Source: Enterovibrio norvegicus DSM 15893
Lineage (GTDB): Bacteria; Pseudomonadota; Gammaproteobacteria; Enterobacterales; Vibrionaceae
Direction of reading: 5' to 3'
Assembly (NCBI RefSeq): GCF_900115495.1
Contig: NZ_FOWR01000008.1
Coordinates: forward strand, 62,001-126,000
DNA length: 64,000 bases
In this document: positions 17,556-29,988 of the stretch, one piece after another
Position numbering within the stretch: position 1 is the first letter of the stretch
Layout: each line of letters opens with the position of its first letter
Notes under the pieces: model-generated
What the model saw: only the letters and a program-made list of their open reading frames with translations
The model's database searches: none
Told to the model about the DNA's origin: nothing
Program-made: the position numbers and the translations under genes

Positions 17556-19601
17556 ATGGCTGCAAACCAACGAAAAATTCTGGTTACCTGTGCCCTGCCT
17601 TACGCAAATGGTTCTATTCATTTGGGTCATATGCTCGAGCATATTCAGGCAGACGTGTGGGTGCGTTATCAGCGCCTGCGTGGCAACACGGTTAACTTCA
17701 TCTGTGCAGACGATGCGCACGGTACGCCGATCATGCTGAAAGCTCAGCAGTTGGGTATTGAACCGGAAGCCATGATTGCGGAAATGCAAAAAGAGCATGA
17801 AACAGATTTCGCAGGCTTCGATATCAGTTTTGACAACTACCACAGCACCCACAGTGATGAGAACCGTGAACTTGCGTCGCACATCTATACGCAACTAAAA
17901 AACAATGGTTTCATCAACAGCCGCAGCATTTCTCAACTGTTTGACCCAGAAAAAGAAATGTTCTTGCCAGACCGTTTCGTGAAAGGCACTTGCCCGAACT
18001 GTAAGTCTGAAGACCAATACGGCGACAACTGTGATAACTGTGGCGCAACCTACAGCCCTACCGAACTGATCAACCCTAAATCAGCGGTAAGCGGTGCGAC
18101 GCCAGTCATGAAAGACTCCGTCCACTTCTTCTTTGACTTGCCACAATTCGCGGGCATGTTGAAAGACTGGACCACCTCTGGTGCGCTTCAAGAAGAAACC
18201 GCAAACAAAATGGCAGAGTGGTTCGAAACAGGTCTGCAACAGTGGGATATTTCTCGCGATGCCCCTTACTTTGGTTTCGAAATCCCAGGTGAGCCAGGCA
18301 AGTACTTCTACGTATGGCTAGATGCACCGATTGGCTACATGGGTTCATTCAAGAACTTCTGTGACAAAAACAGCCACGTTGATTTTGACGAATACTGGAA
18401 AAAAGATTCAACGACCGAGCTTTACCACTTCATCGGTAAAGACATCGTGTATTTCCACAGTCTGTTCTGGCCTGCAATGCTTGAAGGATCAGGTTTCCGC
18501 AAACCTACCAATGTGTTCGTTCATGGTTATGTGACCGTTAACGGTGCGAAAATGTCGAAATCAAAAGGCACTTTCGTTAAAGCAAGCACTTACCTGAAAC
18601 ACCTAGACCCTGAATGCCTGCGTTATTACTACGCGGCGAAGCTCAACAACCGCATCGACGATCTGGATTTGAATCTTGAAGATTTCGTTCAGCGTGTAAA
18701 CTCTGACATCGTGAACAAGGTGGTTAACCTTGCATCACGTAACGCAGGTTTCATTGCGAAGCGTTTCGAAGGAAAACTGTCTGCTGAATGTGCAGAGCCT
18801 GCACTGTATGCAGAATTTGCTGACGCAGCAGATCGCATTGGTAACATGTTCGAGAAGCGCGAGTTTAGCCGTGCGATTCGTGAAATCATGGCGCTGGCAG
18901 ACAAAGCCAACCAATACGTTGACGAAAAAGCCCCATGGGTTGTTGCAAAAGAAGAAGGCAAAGATGCTGAACTTCAATCGATCTGTTCAATGGGCATCAA
19001 CCTGTTCCGAGTGTTAATGGCTTACCTAAAACCAGTAATGCCAGAACTAGCAAAACGCACAGAAGCGTTCTTGAATGAAACCCTAACGTGGGAAGGCATC
19101 GCGCAGCCGCTGACCGATCACACAGTTAGCCCGTTCAAAGCCTTGTTCAGCCGTATTGATCCTAAACACGTTGAAGCAATGGTTGAATCATCGAAAGAAG
19201 ATGCAGCCGCTGAAAAAGCGCTGGCGGATAAAGCGAACGCAAACACGAGTCCATTGGCTGCAGAGCCAATCGCCGCAGAAATCGAATTCGACGACTTTGC
19301 AAAAGTTGATCTTCGTATCGCGAAAATCATTTCATGTGAAGAAGTGCCAAAAGCTAACAAGTTACTTAAGTTCCAGTTGGACATCGGCGGCGAAACACGC
19401 CAAGTGTTCTCTGGCATTAAATCCGCTTACAAAGCGGAAGACCTTGTTGGTAAGTACACCGTTGTTGTTGCTAACTTGAAGCCACGCAAAATGAAGTTCG
19501 GCATGTCTGAAGGCATGATCCTAGCGGCTGGCCCTGGTGGTAAAGACCTTTGGTTACTTGAGCCACATGAAGGCGCACAAGCGGGCATGCGTGTCATGTA
19601 A
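17556..19601 (+). CDS. metG: Methionyl-tRNA synthetase
   Basis: 681 residues (E. coli 677), a class I synthetase charging tRNA-Met. The HIGH motif is HLGH in [18 protein letters not shown], and the KMSKS loop is [12 protein letters not shown] four-cysteine zinc knuckle ([18 protein letters not shown]) sits near residues 146-163, and a C-terminal tRNA-binding/dimerisation OB domain begins near residue 575 ([14 protein letters not shown]). The upstream SD is poor, but the N-terminus matches the family. It is divergent from apbC and ends in a clear terminator. Confidence 0.98.
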   Translation: MAANQRKILVTCALPYANGSIHLGHMLEHIQADVWVRYQRLRGNTVNFICADDAHGTPIMLKAQQLGIEPEAMIAEMQKEHETDFAGFDISFDNYHSTHSDENRELASHIYTQLKNNGFINSRSISQLFDPEKEMFLPDRFVKGTCPNCKSEDQYGDNCDNCGATYSPTELINPKSAVSGATPVMKDSVHFFFDLPQFAGMLKDWTTSGALQEETANKMAEWFETGLQQWDISRDAPYFGFEIPGEPGKYFYVWLDAPIGYMGSFKNFCDKNSHVDFDEYWKKDSTTELYHFIGKDIVYFHSLFWPAMLEGSGFRKPTNVFVHGYVTVNGAKMSKSKGTFVKASTYLKHLDPECLRYYYAAKLNNRIDDLDLNLEDFVQRVNSDIVNKVVNLASRNAGFIAKRFEGKLSAECAEPALYAEFADAADRIGNMFEKREFSRAIREIMALADKANQYVDEKAPWVVAKEEGKDAELQSICSMGINLFRVLMAYLKPVMPELAKRTEAFLNETLTWEGIAQPLTDHTVSPFKALFSRIDPKHVEAMVESSKEDAAAEKALADKANANTSPLAAEPIAAEIEFDDFAKVDLRIAKIISCEEVPKANKLLKFQLDIGGETRQVFSGIKSAYKAEDLVGKYTVVVANLKPRKMKFGMSEGMILAAGPGGKDLWLLEPHEGAQAGMRVM

Positions 19602-19645
19602 TTTGGCACTCGCCAATACATAGCCTTATCGCGCTAACACCATTG

Positions 19646-19672
19646 AAAAGAGAGCTCCGGCTCTCTTTTTTA
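19646..19672 (+). terminator. Terminator after metG
   Basis: AAAAGAGAGC, loop TCCG, then GCTCTCTTTTT. Confidence 0.85.
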
Positions 19673-19721
19673 TTGCTTGTTTTTCTCTCGCCTATTTCTC
19701 GTCATTTCTGCTTAACAGCCC

Positions 19722-19742
19722 CCTAACTTGCACCACGTTAGG
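19722..19742. promoter_or_regulatory. Inverted repeat upstream of the sigma-54-type promoter
   Basis: CCTAAC (19722-19727) and GTTAGG (19737-19742) are a perfect inverted repeat with a 9-bp spacer, about 75 bp upstream of the promoter below. It could be an activator site; this is inferred from position only. Confidence 0.3.
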
Positions 19743-19814
19743 TCATGTTTGCATCAACACGCATCACTGGTTGCATATGAATTTTGTAAACCATTGAAAT
19801 GTCGTCTATAAAAA

Positions 19815-19832
19815 TTGGCACAACCCCTGCAA
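19815..19832 (+). promoter_or_regulatory. Probable sigma-54 (RpoN) promoter
   Basis: TTGGCACAACCCCTGCAA has the invariant GG (-24) and GC (-12) with exactly 10 bp between, and matches TGGCAC-N5-TTGCA at all but two positions. Transcription would begin about 12 bp past the GC, leaving a short leader before the GAGG ribosome-binding site and the ATG at 19867. A sigma-70 reading (TTGGCA, 16 bp, TATACA) overlaps it and cannot be excluded. Confidence 0.55.
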
Positions 19833-19866
19833 TTGTTATACAGGCTCTCTTATCGAGGAAAATGTT

Positions 19867-20667
19867 ATGACAATGCTAACGTCCATCACGCCAAACTGGT
19901 TTCGTCAGTTCGCTAAAAGCTTTACGCGCTCACGTGATTTAAGGCAGGAGCACTACCGCTCTCAGATCTCTTCACTGCGCACGCTACTCTGGATGCTGCA
20001 TGAACACAACTCACGCTTTGTACTTGCACCTCAGTCGCCAAAAGCATCAGAGGCGCGTTCAGACATCTATAAACATTGCCTAAAAATGCAACGTGAATGC
20101 GCCGCGCCTCAACGCCCGCTTTTTCGCGTGCTCAACAGCCGAATGGAGGACGCACTCGCAGCCTTGCCTAACCAATCAAAAGCCGCATGGTATGCGATTC
20201 ATGCGCGTGCATCCGATCATCTCGTTTATATTATTGATGAAGTGACCCGTGCATATTTCAGCGAAAACATGGCGGACACATCTTACGAGGAGTATCAGGC
20301 GTTCTGGCAGATTTGGATTGATACCAAAGAAGCGCAACTGCGCTTTGAACAAGCCACCATGCGTTTTTCAGAAGGGAAGACGACAGCATGGCAATCGGTG
20401 AACCTTCAAAGCCGCATACTGCAAAAACGTATGCACCAGCTTTCGTTGATGACATCTTCAGAAGCATCAATGGCGTTTGAGCGCATCGACAGTCGCTTTG
20501 ATTCCATCATTCACGCAGAAGATGGACAAATTCCCGCCGAATCTCTGACAAAGATCAGCACAGACCTGAGCGTAGTATTGCTTCACCTCTTCGACCAAGA
20601 GCTATCAATACGCACCGCCGCAACCAACGAATACAAAGTGACCAGGGTTGCTTTGGCTTCTCAATAG
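19867..20667 (+). CDS. Orphan protein of unknown function, possibly RpoN-dependent
   Basis: 266 residues, predicted mostly alpha-helical, with no signal peptide and no membrane segment, so probably cytoplasmic. The first 30 residues are basic (SFTRSRDLRQEHYRSQ). The rest is rich in Gln, Arg, Ala and Ser with regularly spaced hydrophobics, consistent with a helical bundle. I recognise no family. GAGGAAAATGTT precedes the ATG. The upstream region carries a GG-N10-GC sigma-54 signature. The converging neighbour is an Aer-type chemoreceptor, so a link to motility or chemotaxis is possible, but that is guesswork. Codon use and composition match surrounding genes. Confidence 0.8.
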   Translation: MTMLTSITPNWFRQFAKSFTRSRDLRQEHYRSQISSLRTLLWMLHEHNSRFVLAPQSPKASEARSDIYKHCLKMQRECAAPQRPLFRVLNSRMEDALAALPNQSKAAWYAIHARASDHLVYIIDEVTRAYFSENMADTSYEEYQAFWQIWIDTKEAQLRFEQATMRFSEGKTTAWQSVNLQSRILQKRMHQLSLMTSSEASMAFERIDSRFDSIIHAEDGQIPAESLTKISTDLSVVLLHLFDQELSIRTAATNEYKVTRVALASQ

Positions 20668-20729
20668 GATGGCCTAAGCCTCACAATGCATAGAGAGAAT
20701 GCATCACGTTGAACACCAAATAGAAAAAG

Positions 20730-20758
20730 AAAAACCGCCAGTGACGGCGGTTTTTTTG
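20730..20758. terminator. Bidirectional terminator between orphan gene and chemoreceptor
   Basis: AAAAACCGCC, loop AGTGA, then GGCGGTTTTTTT. Confidence 0.85.
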
Positions 20759-20789
20759 TCTCAAACAATGTATTCCAAACACAAGGGCA

Positions 20790-22352
20790 CTAGCCAGTTC
20801 GACGGAACTGCTTAACCAAGCGTTTTTGCTCTTGAAGGGCTTGATAGAGTGTTTCCGCTTCATCGACTGACTCACGGGCAATGTTGATCGTTTCTTGAGA
20901 TACCTCAGAAACAGACTGGATATTGCCGTTCATTTCATTAGACACCGCGGCTTGCTCTTGAACAGCTGTCGCGATTTGGTGATTTCTATCATTGATGTCT
21001 GTCACCAACTCTTGAGAACGTCTCAACACCTCACCGGCTTGCTCAGCGCTTGATACACAATCAACAGACAATGCCGTGCCGCGTTCCATAGATTCAACCG
21101 CTTGCTTAGTGCCGTTCTGGATCTGCGAGATAACGTCTTGGATTTCAGAGGTTGATTCTTGAGTTCGTTGAGCCAGAGCCCGAACTTCATCAGCAACCAC
21201 CGCAAAACCACGCCCTTGTTCACCGGCTCGTGCAGCCTCAATCGCGGCGTTCAACGCCAGCAAGTTAGTTTGCTCAGCAATACCTTGGATGACATCAGAC
21301 ACAGCACCAATGCGCTTACCGTGTTCTTCTAGTTCAGAAATAACACTCGATGCCGTATCCAATTGTTTAGCAAGGTGTTGAATGGCATCAACCGTTTTAC
21401 CGACGGTTTCCATCCCTGCAAGGGTCGCTTCTTGGGCTTCCATCGCCGCGTCAGAGGCACTCTGTGTGTTCCCTGACATATCATTGGCAGTTGCAGACAT
21501 TTGATTAATCGCTGCTGCAATTTGATCGGTTTCTGCATTTTGTCGGTCTAGGTTCGACGATGTACGTTGACCGTTCTCTTTCGCAAGGTTTGCAGCTGCA
21601 AGCACCTGATCACTGCCATCCATGATACGACCAACAACAGCATTCAATTCAGCTTCACGCATTTTCAGCGCCAACTCGATTTCAGACACATCATCAATTG
21701 CGCCGTTGTAGATGAATTCCATTAACGGGTTGTCATAAGCACTTCTTGCTCTCGACGTCACTCGCTCAAGACGACGCGTCAGCATGTATATCGCAACAAT
21801 TGAAACGACAAGCTGTACGGCGACAGAGGCGATAAAACCACCGAAGAACCCTGCACCGCCAGCAAGTACAGCAGAAAGAACAAACCACATTGACGCACGC
21901 TGCCACAGTCGACTTCTTGGCATTTTCAAAGCTGATGGTGTCTTGCCGGCTAAAAGCTGCGGATACAATTTTTCTGCGCGGTCTACCGCTTTCCTGTCAG
22001 GAACCATACGCACTGATTGATACTCAACAATCTGTCCGTTCGATTTAATCGGTGATGCAAACGCATTTACCCAGTAGTGATCACCATTTTGGGAACGGTT
22101 TTTAACCATGCCCATCCACGACTTGCCGGACTTTATGAAGTCCCACATATTCTGGAATGCGGCTGGCGGCATAGACGGGTGACGGACCATGTTATGTGGC
22201 TGTCCAATCAATTCGTCGCGCGTGTAACCTGCTACTTCGCAGAATTCATCACTCACGTATTTGATGATCCCGCGTGTATCCGTCGTGGATAGTAAGTTGT
22301 AATCGACCGGAAATCGGATTTCCTTGTCCGTTACAGGATTATTGACTCGCAT
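20790..22352 (-). CDS. PAS-domain methyl-accepting chemotaxis protein (Aer-like)
   Basis: 520 residues. An N-terminal PAS domain (about 15-120; [31 protein letters not shown]) resembles the FAD-binding redox sensor of Aer. It is followed by a hydrophobic hairpin (about 152-192) that anchors it in the inner membrane without a periplasmic domain, then a long coiled-coil signalling domain. The conserved CheA/CheW-contact tip is [35 protein letters not shown]. Such receptors report energy or redox state to the flagellar motor. No CheR-docking NWETF-type tail is present. Single-gene transcription unit. Confidence 0.92.
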   Translation of the reverse strand: MRVNNPVTDKEIRFPVDYNLLSTTDTRGIIKYVSDEFCEVAGYTRDELIGQPHNMVRHPSMPPAAFQNMWDFIKSGKSWMGMVKNRSQNGDHYWVNAFASPIKSNGQIVEYQSVRMVPDRKAVDRAEKLYPQLLAGKTPSALKMPRSRLWQRASMWFVLSAVLAGGAGFFGGFIASVAVQLVVSIVAIYMLTRRLERVTSRARSAYDNPLMEFIYNGAIDDVSEIELALKMREAELNAVVGRIMDGSDQVLAAANLAKENGQRTSSNLDRQNAETDQIAAAINQMSATANDMSGNTQSASDAAMEAQEATLAGMETVGKTVDAIQHLAKQLDTASSVISELEEHGKRIGAVSDVIQGIAEQTNLLALNAAIEAARAGEQGRGFAVVADEVRALAQRTQESTSEIQDVISQIQNGTKQAVESMERGTALSVDCVSSAEQAGEVLRRSQELVTDINDRNHQIATAVQEQAAVSNEMNGNIQSVSEVSQETINIARESVDEAETLYQALQEQKRLVKQFRRTG

Positions 22353-22630
22353 ACGGCACTACCCTTTGTTTAGTGAGACATATTTCTTGTAATTAATACT
22401 AGACGAAATATTTCATCTGTAAGAGCAAGGTTCTGATTAATTAATCACTTACGTGCTAAAAATGAGATTTTCCTTTTTATTCAATAGAATAGCTGTCAAT
22501 AACTTTATCAGTTGTGCATTGCCGCATCGATACAGCTCGCTAAGAGGACGGCGGCAAAAGCATCAGATTTTCTGCAATCTCTGAGGTTTAACGTGTGACG
22601 TAGATTTGACGTTTTACAGATAAAAGACAT
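22353..22630. other. Intergenic region upstream of the chemoreceptor gene
   Basis: About 280 AT-rich bases between the chemoreceptor start and the serS terminator. It should contain the chemoreceptor promoter on the minus strand. I see no repeat, RNA gene or credible small ORF. Confidence 0.4.
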
Positions 22631-22661
22631 AAAAAAACCGGCCAATGAGGGCCGGTTTTCA
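22631..22661 (-). terminator. Terminator of the ftsK-lolA-rarA-serS unit
   Basis: Read on the minus strand: AAAACCGGCC, loop CTCATT, GGCCGGTTTTTTT, just after the serS stop. Confidence 0.88.
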
Positions 22662-22679
22662 ATATCGTGTCTTACATGC

Positions 22680-23987
<1,308 letters not shown>

Positions 23988-24094
23988 CTAACAGTGCCTG
24001 AAAAAGACTTAACGCTGCCACGCACTAATATGACAGCGCCAATATGAAAGGATCTGTACCCGCTAAATCGAGAGATATTTGTATCGCAGACAGT

Positions 24095-24137
24095 GGGTAT
24101 TTATGGGTTTAAACAATACCCAAAATACCCCTTTTTT
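24095..24137 (+). terminator. Terminator-like hairpin on the + strand, between rarA and serS
   Basis: GGGTATTT (24095-24102) pairs with AAATACCC (24123-24130), and inner GGGT/ACCC add four pairs. CTTTTTT follows on the + strand. Both flanking genes run on the minus strand, where there is no T run after the hairpin. Its role is unclear. Confidence 0.4.
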
Positions 24138-24138
24138 C

Positions 24139-25473
24139 CTAGCGTTTTTGAGGGCTATTTGCGTCCAATTGTTCAAGAAATGCCAACTTCTCAGCGATTT
24201 TAATTTCCAGTCCACGATTTACGGGTTCGTAATACCGCGTTCCTTTCATTTCAGCTGGGAAATAGCTTTCTCCTGCCGCATAAGCGTTTGGTTCGTCATG
24301 GGCATAGCGATACCCATCACCGTACCCCATTTCTTTCATCAATGTGGTCGGGGCGTTACGAAGATGGTTCGGCACGTCAAAATCAGGGTGCATCTGAGCA
24401 TCACGTAAGGCTTGTTTCCATGCGGTATAAACAGCGTTGCTTTTGGGAGCACACGCGAGGTAAACCGTTGCCTGTGCGATGGCGCGTTCGCCTTCAGAAG
24501 GGCCAACACGTGTAAAGCAATCCCACGCGTTGATCGCGATTTCCATCGCACGGGGATCGGCATTCCCAATATCTTCGGAGGCAATGGCTAATAATCGTCT
24601 TGCCACATAAAGTGGATCACCACCTGCGGTGATAATGCGTGCATACCAATAAAGGGCAGCATCAGGGTCTGAACCACGCACTGATTTATGGAAGGCAGAA
24701 ATCAAGTCGTACCAAAGATCGCCCTTGTTATCGAAGCGCGCGATTTTTTCACCCGCGACTTCCGCCAACAATTCGAGTGAAATGTTCTTCTGGCCTTTGC
24801 TATCTGGTTCTGCCATGTCTGACAGTAGCTCAAGATAGTTCAACGTCATGCGTGCATCACCAGACGTGAAGTTCGCCAGTTGTTCTTTGACACCCTCAAG
24901 GAAATGGAGCTTCTCCGCGCCAAGACCTCGAGTTTCATCCGTCAGCGCTTGCTCGATAACGTCAAGGATGTCGTCTTTGTCTAGCGATGTCAGCTTGTAA
25001 ACACGCGCTCGAGACAACAGTGCGTTGTTTAATTCAAAGGAAGGGTTTTCTGTCGTCGCACCGATAAACGTGATGGTGCCATCTTCGATATGCGGCAAGA
25101 ACGCGTCTTGCTGGCTTTTGTTGAAGCGATGCACCTCATCCACAAACAGGATAGTACGGCGTCCTACCAGCTGGTTCTCTCGCGCTTTTTCAATGGCAAG
25201 ACGAATGTCTTTCACCCCTGAGGTAACCGCAGACACGCGTTCAATTTCCGCGTTCGAATAACCCGCAGCGACTTCCGCTAACGTGGTTTTCCCTGTTCCC
25301 GGTGGCCCCCATAAAATCATGGAATGCAGTTGGCCACTTTCTAACGCGCGTCGAAGCGGTTTGCCTTCACTCAACAGGTGTTTTTGTCCGATGTATTCGG
25401 CCAAGTTCGTTGGCCGCATACGCGCGGCCAATGGACGAAAGTCATCGGCGAAATCGAGACTTAAATTGCTCAA
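24139..25473 (-). CDS. rarA: Replication-associated recombination ATPase RarA
   Basis: 444 residues. AAA+ ATPase of the clamp-loader clade acting at stalled forks and ssDNA gaps. Walker A is GPPGTGKTT, Walker B is FVDEVHRFN, and sensor regions [11 protein letters not shown] and SRARV are present, as is the C-terminal tetramerisation domain ([25 protein letters not shown]). The N-terminus MSNLSLDF equals that of E. coli RarA, which fixes the start at a TTG codon (25473) with a poor SD. It follows lolA by 15 bp and is presumably translated from the same mRNA. Confidence 0.97.
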   Translation of the reverse strand: MSNLSLDFADDFRPLAARMRPTNLAEYIGQKHLLSEGKPLRRALESGQLHSMILWGPPGTGKTTLAEVAAGYSNAEIERVSAVTSGVKDIRLAIEKARENQLVGRRTILFVDEVHRFNKSQQDAFLPHIEDGTITFIGATTENPSFELNNALLSRARVYKLTSLDKDDILDVIEQALTDETRGLGAEKLHFLEGVKEQLANFTSGDARMTLNYLELLSDMAEPDSKGQKNISLELLAEVAGEKIARFDNKGDLWYDLISAFHKSVRGSDPDAALYWYARIITAGGDPLYVARRLLAIASEDIGNADPRAMEIAINAWDCFTRVGPSEGERAIAQATVYLACAPKSNAVYTAWKQALRDAQMHPDFDVPNHLRNAPTTLMKEMGYGDGYRYAHDEPNAYAAGESYFPAEMKGTRYYEPVNRGLEIKIAEKLAFLEQLDANSPQKR

Positions 25474-25488
25474 GAGGAAATACTCGTT

Positions 25489-26085
25489 TTACTGTCGTTG
25501 GTCGTCCAGCTCTACGCCTTCAGGAACAGTAAAGCTGAAAAGTGATGCGCTTGGCGACGCATTTTTGACATTGTCGAGGGCAAAACGGCTCATTTGGCCA
25601 TCTTGTTCAACCACTGCAAAATCAGAAATGCGGCCATCAGGACGAACAGTCACAACGAACTCACCCAAGTTAGACGCTTGCTTTGGCGACAACACAAACT
25701 TGTCACCGTCTTGGCTCACATTGTAGTTCTGCCAATCCGCAGGGTCATTACGCGTTAGCAACACAAACGGGGTCTGAGACGTTGCATCGTCTAACCACAT
25801 CGCGGTGACTTGCTCAATAAACGGACTGTAATACCACAAGGTTTTACCGTCTGAGATCAGTAGGTTCTCATCAGGCGTTACCGTTTCCCAGTTAAACAAG
25901 TTTGGACGCTTCATTGCGAGGGTGCCTTCACCTTCACTGATCACCTCGCCCTCAGGGCTGGTTACCGTTTGGTTGAACGCAGCGGTAAAGCTGTTCAGCT
26001 TATCAAGACGCGTATTCAACTCTTGCTGAGGAGACGCAAACACAGCAGGTGCAATCAGCAGCAGAGACAACAACATCTTCTTCAT
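25489..26085 (-). CDS. lolA: Outer-membrane lipoprotein carrier LolA
   Basis: 198 residues including a signal peptide (MKKMLLSLLLIAPAVFA). Periplasmic chaperone that accepts lipoproteins from LolCDE and hands them to LolB. Family features are LDKLNSFTAAFNQTV, LAMKRPNLFNWE and the aromatic-lined cavity strands (LWYYSPFIEQVT). The ATG at 26085 is preferred because it starts a clean signal peptide; in-frame ATG and TTG codons lie 9-18 nt upstream, the TTG overlapping the ftsK stop. Hence it is tightly coupled to ftsK. Confidence 0.95.
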   Translation of the reverse strand: MKKMLLSLLLIAPAVFASPQQELNTRLDKLNSFTAAFNQTVTSPEGEVISEGEGTLAMKRPNLFNWETVTPDENLLISDGKTLWYYSPFIEQVTAMWLDDATSQTPFVLLTRNDPADWQNYNVSQDGDKFVLSPKQASNLGEFVVTVRPDGRISDFAVVEQDGQMSRFALDNVKNASPSASLFSFTVPEGVELDDQRQ

Positions 26086-26099
26086 TCGTATCATTCCAA

Positions 26100-29069
26100 T
26101 CAATCTCTCGAAGGAGGTGGCGGTGCCAACACTTCGCGATTTGAGTTATGCCCGGGTGGACTCACTATGCCCTGCACTTCGAGTTGTTCAACAATTCGTG
26201 CAGCGCGGTTATAACCAATTTTAAATCGGCGCTGTACGCCGGAGACTGACGCTCTGCGCGATTCAGTCACAAATTCAACGACCTGATCAAACAGCTGATC
26301 CAGCTCATCACCATCTGCACCTTCGGCGGCTTCGCCCGGTAACAGACCTTCAGAGCCTTGGTCGCCATTCGTAATGTCGGTGATGTACTGCGGCTTACCA
26401 CGCGCTTTCCAGTTACTGACTACGCGGTGAACTTCGTCATCGTTTACAAACGCACCATGCACACGTGCAGGATGGTTAGAGCCATTCGGCATGAACAACA
26501 TATCACCCATACCCAGCAGCGACTCTGCGCCACCTTGGTCAAGAATGGTGCGGGAGTCGGTTTTGGTGGATACCGTGAACGCCATTCGGGTTGGGATGTT
26601 CGCTTTGATCAAACCAGTAATTACATCAACCGATGGGCGTTGTGTTGCCAGTACAAGGTGAATACCTGCCGCACGCGCTTTTTGCGCCAAGCGAGCAATC
26701 AATTCTTCGACCTTCTTACCTACGACCATCATTAAGTCAGCAAATTCATCGACAATGACAACAATGTAGGGAAGTTTTTCTAAAACAGGGGCTGTTTCAT
26801 CCATGCTGTCGCCCGGTTTCCAGAGCGGATCAGGAATAGGATGGTTCGCGTCATTGGCTTCTTTAACCTTGTCATTAAAGCCTGCGATGTTACGTACACC
26901 AAGGGCTGACATCAGTTTATAACGACGTTCCATTTCGGCCACACACCAACGTAGCGCGTTACCGGCATCTTTCATGTCGGTCACCACTTCGGTAAGAAGG
27001 TGTGGAATACCTTCATAAACCGACAATTCCAACATTTTCGGGTCAATCATGATGAAGCGAACATCTTCTGGGCCCGCTTTGTACAGCATGCTGACAATCA
27101 TGACGTTTACGCCCACGGATTTACCCGAACCTGTCGTACCTGCCACCAGCATGTGCGGGGCTTTCGCTAGGTCTGTCACAACCGCTTCACCGGCGATGTC
27201 TTTACCCAGCACCACAGAAAGCGGCGACTTAGAGGTTTGGAAGCGTTCACTCGCGACGACTTCTGACATAAAGACGGTTTCACGGCTCGTGTTTGGAAGC
27301 TCAAGACCGATGTAAGGCTTACCAGGGATCACGTCTACAACGCGCACCGCACTGGTAGACAGCGAACGTGCGATGTCTTTCGACAAGCCCATGATGCGGC
27401 TTACTTTCACTCCAGGCGCAAGCTCTAGCTCGAAGCGTGTAATGACGGGACCAGGGAAGATACCTTTTACGGTGACCTTGATTTTGTAATCTTCAAGACG
27501 CGTTTCAATCAGCCTCGCTTGGTATTGCAACTCTTCGTCAGAAGCACGTGTCGCTGTTTTGCGCGCCGGATCGAGCAAATCCAACGTAGGTAGAGGCTCA
27601 GCCGGTTTTGGTAGGTTTGGCTCGTCTTTAATCAAAAATGGGTGTGTTGCACCTGCGGCATTTTTTTGTGCTTCACGAATGGTTTCGAGGAAAGGGTCTT
27701 CCTCATCAGGGATCACAGATTGTGCTTGGGCACGATCAAGCTCGGATAACCCATCGGTATTACCAATCGCAATCTCTCTCGCTTCAGCTTCACTTTGTGA
27801 CTCTTCAACGACGTCCCATTCTGCTTGCGCGTCGACCGACTCGTTGTTTGCACTCTCTTTTGTCGTACGAACATCATCGTCGTCTTGCTCAAGTGTATCG
27901 TTCAACGCTGCGTTCTGAGAAACGCTTTGCGGCACGGCATCAACACTTGGTGCTAAATTCGGTGTGAAGCCTTCGTTTTCATCAATAGCGAACGGCGGTT
28001 CATCGCGATCATTCATTTCAAATGATGCTGCGGTATCACCTAGCACACTGTCGTCCGAGACTGGTCCTTGTTCAACCACCGACGAAGACGGTGACAGCAA
28101 GAAATCATCCTCAACCTGGGCATCGTCAAAGCTGATAGTCGGTTCTTTTCGTTCAGCGGATTCACCCGCCAATGCTGCACCAGAAACGGTGGCGGCAATG
28201 GCTGCTGTTACAGGTATCGGGCGCTCGGGGCTAAGCGACGTTGTCGAAGTAGCATGGATAATAGGCGCAGGCGCGCCCTCTTGCGGTTCAACGCGTTGCA
28301 CCTTGTTCAGTGCCGTCAGATCGGCGAGTTCACGGCCATCCGTTTTGGTTTGTTGCACGAACAATGGATCGTCTTTATCGGCATCCGACAGTTCAACGCT
28401 TTCTGAGGTATCAACCGTTGAGCCAAGCATCTGCGGTTTATCGCCACGCACGCGGTTAACAACCCAAGTCGCCGCAAATAACGTCTTTTCGCCCAAGGTA
28501 TCCACAATGGTCAACCATGAAATACCCGTGAACAGCGTGAAACCCGCTGCCCATAAGAACAGAAACACGAGCGTTGTTCCCAGAATATTAAACAGAGGCA
28601 GCGCGATGCCTGACAGCACATCCCCCACTACCCCACCGGATGAGAAATACCAAAAATCATCGAAATTCAGATCGGCAAGGCCACAACTGGTCAAGAACAA
28701 CAGCACCACACCGAGGATGCGTGTGGCGAGGATGGTATAGTTTAAAGGTTCAGACTCTCCACGACGGCGGAAGAACACCCATCCACCGAGAACAAGCAAC
28801 AGCGGAAGTGGGTACGCTAACGTGCCAAGAGAGAAAAAGAAGGTATCTGCCACCCAAGCACCAAATGTGCCTGCGGCGTTCTGAACAGGCCCATCCCACG
28901 CGGTTTGAGACCAAGATGGATCTGCTGAGTCATAACTGAGGAGAGAAACTAGGATAAACACGGCTGACAGCAAAGCGAGAATGAGCGCGGTTTCTTTCAA
29001 GCGCTGCCTTCCGTTTAATCGACGCGGGGTCTCTGTCTGTTTGTGCTCCTGACGCAAGGAAAACTCCAT
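26100..29069 (-). CDS. ftsK: DNA translocase FtsK
   Basis: 989 residues. Four transmembrane helices (about 25-175) anchor it at the septum. A long acidic, Ser/Glu/Asp-rich linker follows (about 215-500). The hexameric motor has Walker [13 protein letters not shown] and Walker [12 protein letters not shown]. The C-terminal winged-helix gamma domain ([25 protein letters not shown]) reads KOPS sites and activates XerCD. It segregates chromosome termini during division. The start is either GTG at 29075 or ATG at 29069; AGG lies about 6 nt before the ATG, so I use that. It heads the operon with lolA, rarA and serS. Confidence 0.96.
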   Translation of the reverse strand: MEFSLRQEHKQTETPRRLNGRQRLKETALILALLSAVFILVSLLSYDSADPSWSQTAWDGPVQNAAGTFGAWVADTFFFSLGTLAYPLPLLLVLGGWVFFRRRGESEPLNYTILATRILGVVLLFLTSCGLADLNFDDFWYFSSGGVVGDVLSGIALPLFNILGTTLVFLFLWAAGFTLFTGISWLTIVDTLGEKTLFAATWVVNRVRGDKPQMLGSTVDTSESVELSDADKDDPLFVQQTKTDGRELADLTALNKVQRVEPQEGAPAPIIHATSTTSLSPERPIPVTAAIAATVSGAALAGESAERKEPTISFDDAQVEDDFLLSPSSSVVEQGPVSDDSVLGDTAASFEMNDRDEPPFAIDENEGFTPNLAPSVDAVPQSVSQNAALNDTLEQDDDDVRTTKESANNESVDAQAEWDVVEESQSEAEAREIAIGNTDGLSELDRAQAQSVIPDEEDPFLETIREAQKNAAGATHPFLIKDEPNLPKPAEPLPTLDLLDPARKTATRASDEELQYQARLIETRLEDYKIKVTVKGIFPGPVITRFELELAPGVKVSRIMGLSKDIARSLSTSAVRVVDVIPGKPYIGLELPNTSRETVFMSEVVASERFQTSKSPLSVVLGKDIAGEAVVTDLAKAPHMLVAGTTGSGKSVGVNVMIVSMLYKAGPEDVRFIMIDPKMLELSVYEGIPHLLTEVVTDMKDAGNALRWCVAEMERRYKLMSALGVRNIAGFNDKVKEANDANHPIPDPLWKPGDSMDETAPVLEKLPYIVVIVDEFADLMMVVGKKVEELIARLAQKARAAGIHLVLATQRPSVDVITGLIKANIPTRMAFTVSTKTDSRTILDQGGAESLLGMGDMLFMPNGSNHPARVHGAFVNDDEVHRVVSNWKARGKPQYITDITNGDQGSEGLLPGEAAEGADGDELDQLFDQVVEFVTESRRASVSGVQRRFKIGYNRAARIVEQLEVQGIVSPPGHNSNREVLAPPPPSRD

Positions 29070-29249
29070 TATCACCTATCTATTTAATCTTATTCCGATC
29101 TGCGTATGTTGGCTTCGTTATTCTACGTTTTTGCCATCCCATACCATCGGTGAAGGGTTACGATTGTTTATGTTGGTGAATTGTTGAGTTACAAAGCATA
29201 AATCACTCAACACATCAGCCTTTTGCAAAAGTGTACACCAAACAAAAAA

Positions 29250-29279
29250 ACAAACCGAGCAGCAAGCTACTCGGTTTGT
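29250..29279 (-). terminator. Terminator after lrp
   Basis: Read on the minus strand: ACAAACCGAG, loop TAGCTTGCTG, CTCGGTTTGT then a run of seven T. Confidence 0.85.
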
Positions 29280-29328
29280 AGAATATAACACTCTTCTAAG
29301 CCCAATGTGTCCGAGCGGTGTGAGGTTA

Positions 29329-29823
29329 CTAACGCGTTTTAATGACCAAATGATTGGTCTGCTTAACCTCTTCCATCACCACGTAGGTACGGGTGTCATT
29401 AACACCTGGAAGACGAAGCAATGTTTCGCCTAACAACTTACGGTATGCAGACATATCAGAAACGCGGGTTTTCAAAAGGTAATCGAAGTCACCGGATACA
29501 AGGTGACACTCCTGAATGTCTTCTAACTGCTGAACGGCTTTGTTGAATTGCTCGAAAACATCCGGCGCACCACGGTTAAGCGTAATTTCAACGAAAACTA
29601 ACAGAGAAGCGTCAAGGAACTGAGGGTTAAGTAACGCGGTATACCCGCTGATGTAACCTTGTCTCTCTAGACGTCTAACACGCTCTAGACACGGTGTTGG
29701 CGACAGGCCTACACGCTTCGACAACTCGACGTTAGATACACGCCCATCCTTTTGTAGCTCATTAAGAATATTTCTATCTATACGGTCCAATTCCTTGGAG
29801 GGTTTCTTTTTGGCGTCAACCAT
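29329..29823 (-). CDS. lrp: Leucine-responsive regulatory protein
   Basis: 164 residues (E. coli 164), the global feast/famine regulator. N-terminal HTH (about 12-60: LDRIDRNILNELQKDGR, SNVELSKRVGLSPTPC) and C-terminal RAM ligand/oligomer domain with FDYLLKTRVSDMSAYRKLLG. It binds leucine/alanine and controls amino-acid metabolism. AAGGTGG precedes the ATG. It is divergent from ald, which it probably regulates through the 165-bp shared AT-rich region. Confidence 0.97.
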   Translation of the reverse strand: MVDAKKKPSKELDRIDRNILNELQKDGRVSNVELSKRVGLSPTPCLERVRRLERQGYISGYTALLNPQFLDASLLVFVEITLNRGAPDVFEQFNKAVQQLEDIQECHLVSGDFDYLLKTRVSDMSAYRKLLGETLLRLPGVNDTRTYVVMEEVKQTNHLVIKTR

Positions 29824-29988
29824 TTTTTATTCCACCTTCTTACGTCCTTGCAATGTTAAATGCCATTTTTCCTAACATAACTTTAATATTTAGCATCAAA
29901 TCTGGCTTTTTGCGAACTATACTAGCTCTAAATACAACAATAACACAAAACACTAGCTAATAACTCTACAAAGAATCGAGGAATCAGG

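Noticed and set aside
29824-29988. Specific Lrp sites in the lrp-ald gap
   Set aside because: The region is AT-rich and regulation is plausible, but the degenerate Lrp consensus cannot be assigned by eye.
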